In this document: piece by piece, positions 6,654-8,539 of the stretch | How positions within the stretch are numbered: the stretch's first letter is position 1 | Layout of the letters: every line of letters starts with the position of its first letter | Program-made: the position numbers and the translations under genes | DNA from: Alphaproteobacteria bacterium | Lineage (GTDB): Bacteria; Pseudomonadota; Alphaproteobacteria; Micavibrionales; Micavibrionaceae | NCBI GenBank assembly: GCA_021776015.1 | Contig: JAJFGT010000211.1 | Location: forward strand, 1 to 8,539 | Direction of reading: 5' to 3' | DNA length: 8,539 bases | The notes under the pieces: generated by a model | Database searches by the model: none | Seen by the model: only the letters and a program-made list of their open reading frames with translations | What the model was told of the DNA's origin: nothing

Positions 6654-7892
6654 CCTTTTTCCTTTTCCAAGGAAACGATCAAAAATTCCCACTGTTGTTG
6701 TTTCAGATATGTTTTGGGACTTTTTTGTACCAAGCAATGTGCTTGTACTCTCTAAAAGCTTGCCTATAACAGCGCTACTATTCTTAAGTTCTGTAATTTT
6801 AAGCCCATCAATCTCTGCGGCAGGAAAGAGATTAGGTTCAAAATCAATGACATGTGTTATTTTACGTTCAAATGCCTTCTCTGCTTCAGATTTAGAGACT
6901 TCCTGCTTGGGATACTGTCCCTTCATATTCAATACCAAATCGATAAAATCAGGCTCTTCTTCCTCTCCGCGCAATGTATTAATTTCTTGTATTAATGTCC
7001 GAGCAGGTCTTAGGCTAGATAGAGTGGGTGTTGTGACTAGGTAAATTTTATGAGAGCGAGAAAGAACCATCCGTTTGATAGCTATCGATGCTGCTGACGC
7101 ATCAAAAATAACAACTGGAAATGAATTCATCAATGAATCAAGAATATTTTCAAAGGCTTCAACTTGAATAGGATCCTCCAAAAGCGGTTCCCCTCCACTT
7201 GCTAAAAAATCTAACTTGTCATTCACTTTGACAAGCATCCTTTTCATACTCTCCTCATCCTCAGCCAAGGCTGCGCGACTTGCTTCTTTCAGAGTTGTAA
7301 CAGGCTCTCGCCCTAAAGCGACGGATAAATAACTTAATCCTCCAGCCGCATCAAATAACACTGTTTTATGTTCAAGCTGTTCTGAAGATCCCAATGCCAA
7401 GGCCTGTGCGATAGAAGATGTTCCTACACCTCCTTTTGCCCCCATGACAGTTACAAGTTTACTTTTTGATGATCCTAAGCGTTCGAGTAAAGACGCGGCT
7501 ATTACATTACCTAATACTTTTTTATCAATGGGATGAACAAGGTAATCACTTACACCCATAGACGTCAATTTACGATAAAGATTTACATCATTAACAGGGC
7601 CAACAACTATGGCTGCTGTGTCTTCTGTACAAAAAGCAGAGAGTTCCTCCAAGCGAGAACTAAAGCTATCATCAATTGTCTCTGTCTCAATCAAAATTAG
7701 ATCATGAATTGATTGACTCTTATATAGCTCAATCGCAGTCTCGACGCCTCCCTCCATAACATCAATATGGACGCGTGGAAAACGCCAATCCTCCATAAGA
7801 GTTTGAATATCGTCCTGCAATTTTTTATTACGTACAAAAACCCCTACTGAAGCGGTTGGCAATAATGTCGATGTATTTTCTATATCACTCAT
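6651..7892 (-). CDS. cpaE: CpaE/TadZ, pilus localisation protein (atypical MinD/ParA ATPase)
   Basis: A 413-residue protein of the CpaE/TadZ group, which places the pilus machine at its site (a pole in known cases). Residues 15-138 are a degenerate response-regulator-like domain ending in SMGVSDYLVHPI (111-122). Residues 145-385 are a MinD/ParA-type fold. The deviant Walker A reads GAKGGVGTSS (151-160): the signature lysine K153 is kept, but Thr158 stands where ParA proteins have the nucleotide-binding lysine, as is common in this family. The second motif, VLFDAAGG (178-185), also departs from the ParA DxDPQ form, and the Walker B region is VVIFDAS (260-266). The short tail VGIFDRFLGKGKR is basic. 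AGAGG/AGGAG lies 8-11 bases before the ATG inside a predicted hairpin loop. The stop is 7 bp before cpaF. Weak or absent ATP hydrolysis is an inference. Confidence 0.93.
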   Translation of the reverse strand: MSDIENTSTLLPTASVGVFVRNKKLQDDIQTLMEDWRFPRVHIDVMEGGVETAIELYKSQSIHDLILIETETIDDSFSSRLEELSAFCTEDTAAIVVGPVNDVNLYRKLTSMGVSDYLVHPIDKKVLGNVIAASLLERLGSSKSKLVTVMGAKGGVGTSSIAQALALGSSEQLEHKTVLFDAAGGLSYLSVALGREPVTTLKEASRAALAEDEESMKRMLVKVNDKLDFLASGGEPLLEDPIQVEAFENILDSLMNSFPVVIFDASAASIAIKRMVLSRSHKIYLVTTPTLSSLRPARTLIQEINTLRGEEEEPDFIDLVLNMKGQYPKQEVSKSEAEKAFERKITHVIDFEPNLFPAAEIDGLKITELKNSSAVIGKLLESTSTLLGTKKSQNISETTTVGIFDRFLGKGKR

Positions 7893-7895
7893 AAA

Positions 7896-7917
7896 AAAGG
7901 CCTCTCCTCTAGCCTTT
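7896..7917 (-). promoter_or_regulatory. Hairpin at the cpaE start, with the ribosome binding site in its loop
   Basis: On the minus strand AAAGGC-TAGAGGAGAG-GCCTTT forms a perfect 6-bp stem with a 10-base loop, followed by two more T bases (a TTTTTT run in all) and the cpaE ATG. The loop carries AGGAG. The shape resembles both a short rho-independent terminator/attenuator and a structure that presents the ribosome binding site. It occupies the only sizeable gap (50 bp) between the pilus genes of this window. Confidence 0.45.
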
Positions 7918-7942
7918 ATATTCTTTCCCTATTTTTATTTTA

Positions 7943-8539
7943 CTATTCACTAGATGTTTGCCCTTCCAAAACAGGAAACTGCTCACCTCCATAATACCCA
8001 CGTCCTGAAACAACATTTTCAGCACGACGCCCTGATTCTGTTTCTGTTTGATCTTCTTGTCCTAGCATATCTTGAGGATAAGCTATCTGTCTAGAAAGCA
8101 TTGTTTCTAATGTACACCCATAGCCATAAGCTTTATGTATTTTTGCATTTCCAACATCATCTGATGATTCGAAACCTGGCATTAAGTCACATCCTTCAGG
8201 AGCTTGCGCTGATAAAGTTTGATAAGAAATAAACGCATAAGATGTATTCCAACTATCTGCGACAGGAAGTATTTTCGTTTGGACAGATTGAACACCATTA
8301 TCTGTCAATAATTTTGCGATACGCTCTGCCTCTAACGTTGCGCCCATAGCTGTATTCTTTTTAGATTTTGGGTCATAGCTTACTGTCAATTCAAGTTCAT
8401 TCCATCCTGATTCATTATTTGATGAAACATAATCTCGGGCCAAGCGTTTCAAAGCTTTTTGATTCAATGAGGCTGTTTCATAAGAAGCTGTTTTAAAACC
8501 TTGTACCACATCCACACGTGAAGGGTTGATCTGGCTAGG
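7943..8539 (-). CDS. cpaD: CpaD, pilus assembly lipoprotein (5' end outside the window)
   Basis: The C-terminal 198 residues of CpaD, an outer-membrane-associated lipoprotein that supports the CpaC secretin of Tad pili. The frame runs open through the right edge (PSQINPSRVDVVQG...), so the GTG at 8515 is an internal codon and not the start. The lipoprotein signal must lie beyond the window. Family hallmarks, numbered from that GTG: an alpha/beta part with LEAERIAKLLTDNGV (61-75), GCD (108-110), NAKIHKAYGYGCTLETML (123-140), YPQDMLG (146-152) and SGRRAENVVSGRGYYGGE (161-178). Cys109 and Cys134 could pair in the periplasm. cpaE follows after 50 bp, the usual order in alphaproteobacterial cpa clusters. 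Confidence 0.9.
   Translation of the reverse strand, partial: PSQINPSRVDVVQGFKTASYETASLNQKALKRLARDYVSSNNESGWNELELTVSYDPKSKKNTAMGATLEAERIAKLLTDNGVQSVQTKILPVADSWNTSYAFISYQTLSAQAPEGCDLMPGFESSDDVGNAKIHKAYGYGCTLETMLSRQIAYPQDMLGQEDQTETESGRRAENVVSGRGYYGGEQFPVLEGQTSSE

Noticed and set aside
6447..7044. Plus-strand open frames of 102 and 163 codons opposite cpaF/cpaE
   Set aside because: They lie antisense to strongly conserved pilus genes, and their translations are Phe/Ser-rich and low in complexity, as expected of shadow frames.
1..8539. A novel defence, toxin-antitoxin or mobile system
   Set aside because: The XRE regulator has a sensor-like C-terminus and no toxin partner beside it. No transposase, integrase, repeat array or defence motif was seen on either strand.

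Overview
The window looks like a piece of an AT-rich alphaproteobacterial chromosome. The lineage signal comes from the right half, a Caulobacter/Rhizobium-type (Cpa/Tad) pilus gene order, and from a YjbH-family exopolysaccharide protein. The low G+C suggests a low-GC alphaproteobacterial lineage, but I cannot fix the family or genus from this sequence. No IS element, tRNA, rRNA or CRISPR array is visible, and there is no gene-free stretch longer than 300 bases.

Left part (1-821): a gene cut by the window edge runs leftward from base 59. Only its first 19 complete codons are present, and they carry a dinucleotide-binding type GxGxxA motif. Diverging from it across 105 bp is an XRE-family regulator (165-821) with a C-terminal sensor-like domain. 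The shared AT-rich gap holds candidate promoters on both strands.

Middle part (822-3160): a large YjbH-like envelope protein (835-2703, minus) converges on the regulator with a 13-bp gap. From its upstream side a small unrecognised gene of about 95 codons (2873-3160, plus) diverges. The 169-bp divergent gap contains several inverted repeats and a perfect TATAAT.

Right part (3163-8539): five minus-strand genes in the order cpaD - cpaE (tadZ) - cpaF (tadA) - tadB - tadC form the tail of a tight-adherence/type IVc pilus operon. CpaD is the outer-membrane-associated lipoprotein, CpaE the polar localisation ATPase, CpaF the hexameric motor ATPase, and TadB/TadC the inner-membrane platform pair. 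Junctions are very tight: cpaE/cpaF 7 bp, cpaF/tadB 1-bp overlap, tadB/tadC 8 bp. At two of them the upstream stop codon overlaps the next Shine-Dalgarno sequence. Prepilin, prepilin peptidase, secretin and CpaB would be expected to the right, outside the window; tadD and the pseudopilin genes are not next to tadC here.

Two start codons are better placed than the longest open frames suggest: cpaF at 6643, not 6733, and tadC at 4095, not 4107. I see no clear evidence for a previously undescribed system. The most open items are the small orphan gene with its repeat-rich upstream region, the regulator/oxidoreductase-like divergent pair, and a hairpin that presents the cpaE ribosome binding site in its loop.
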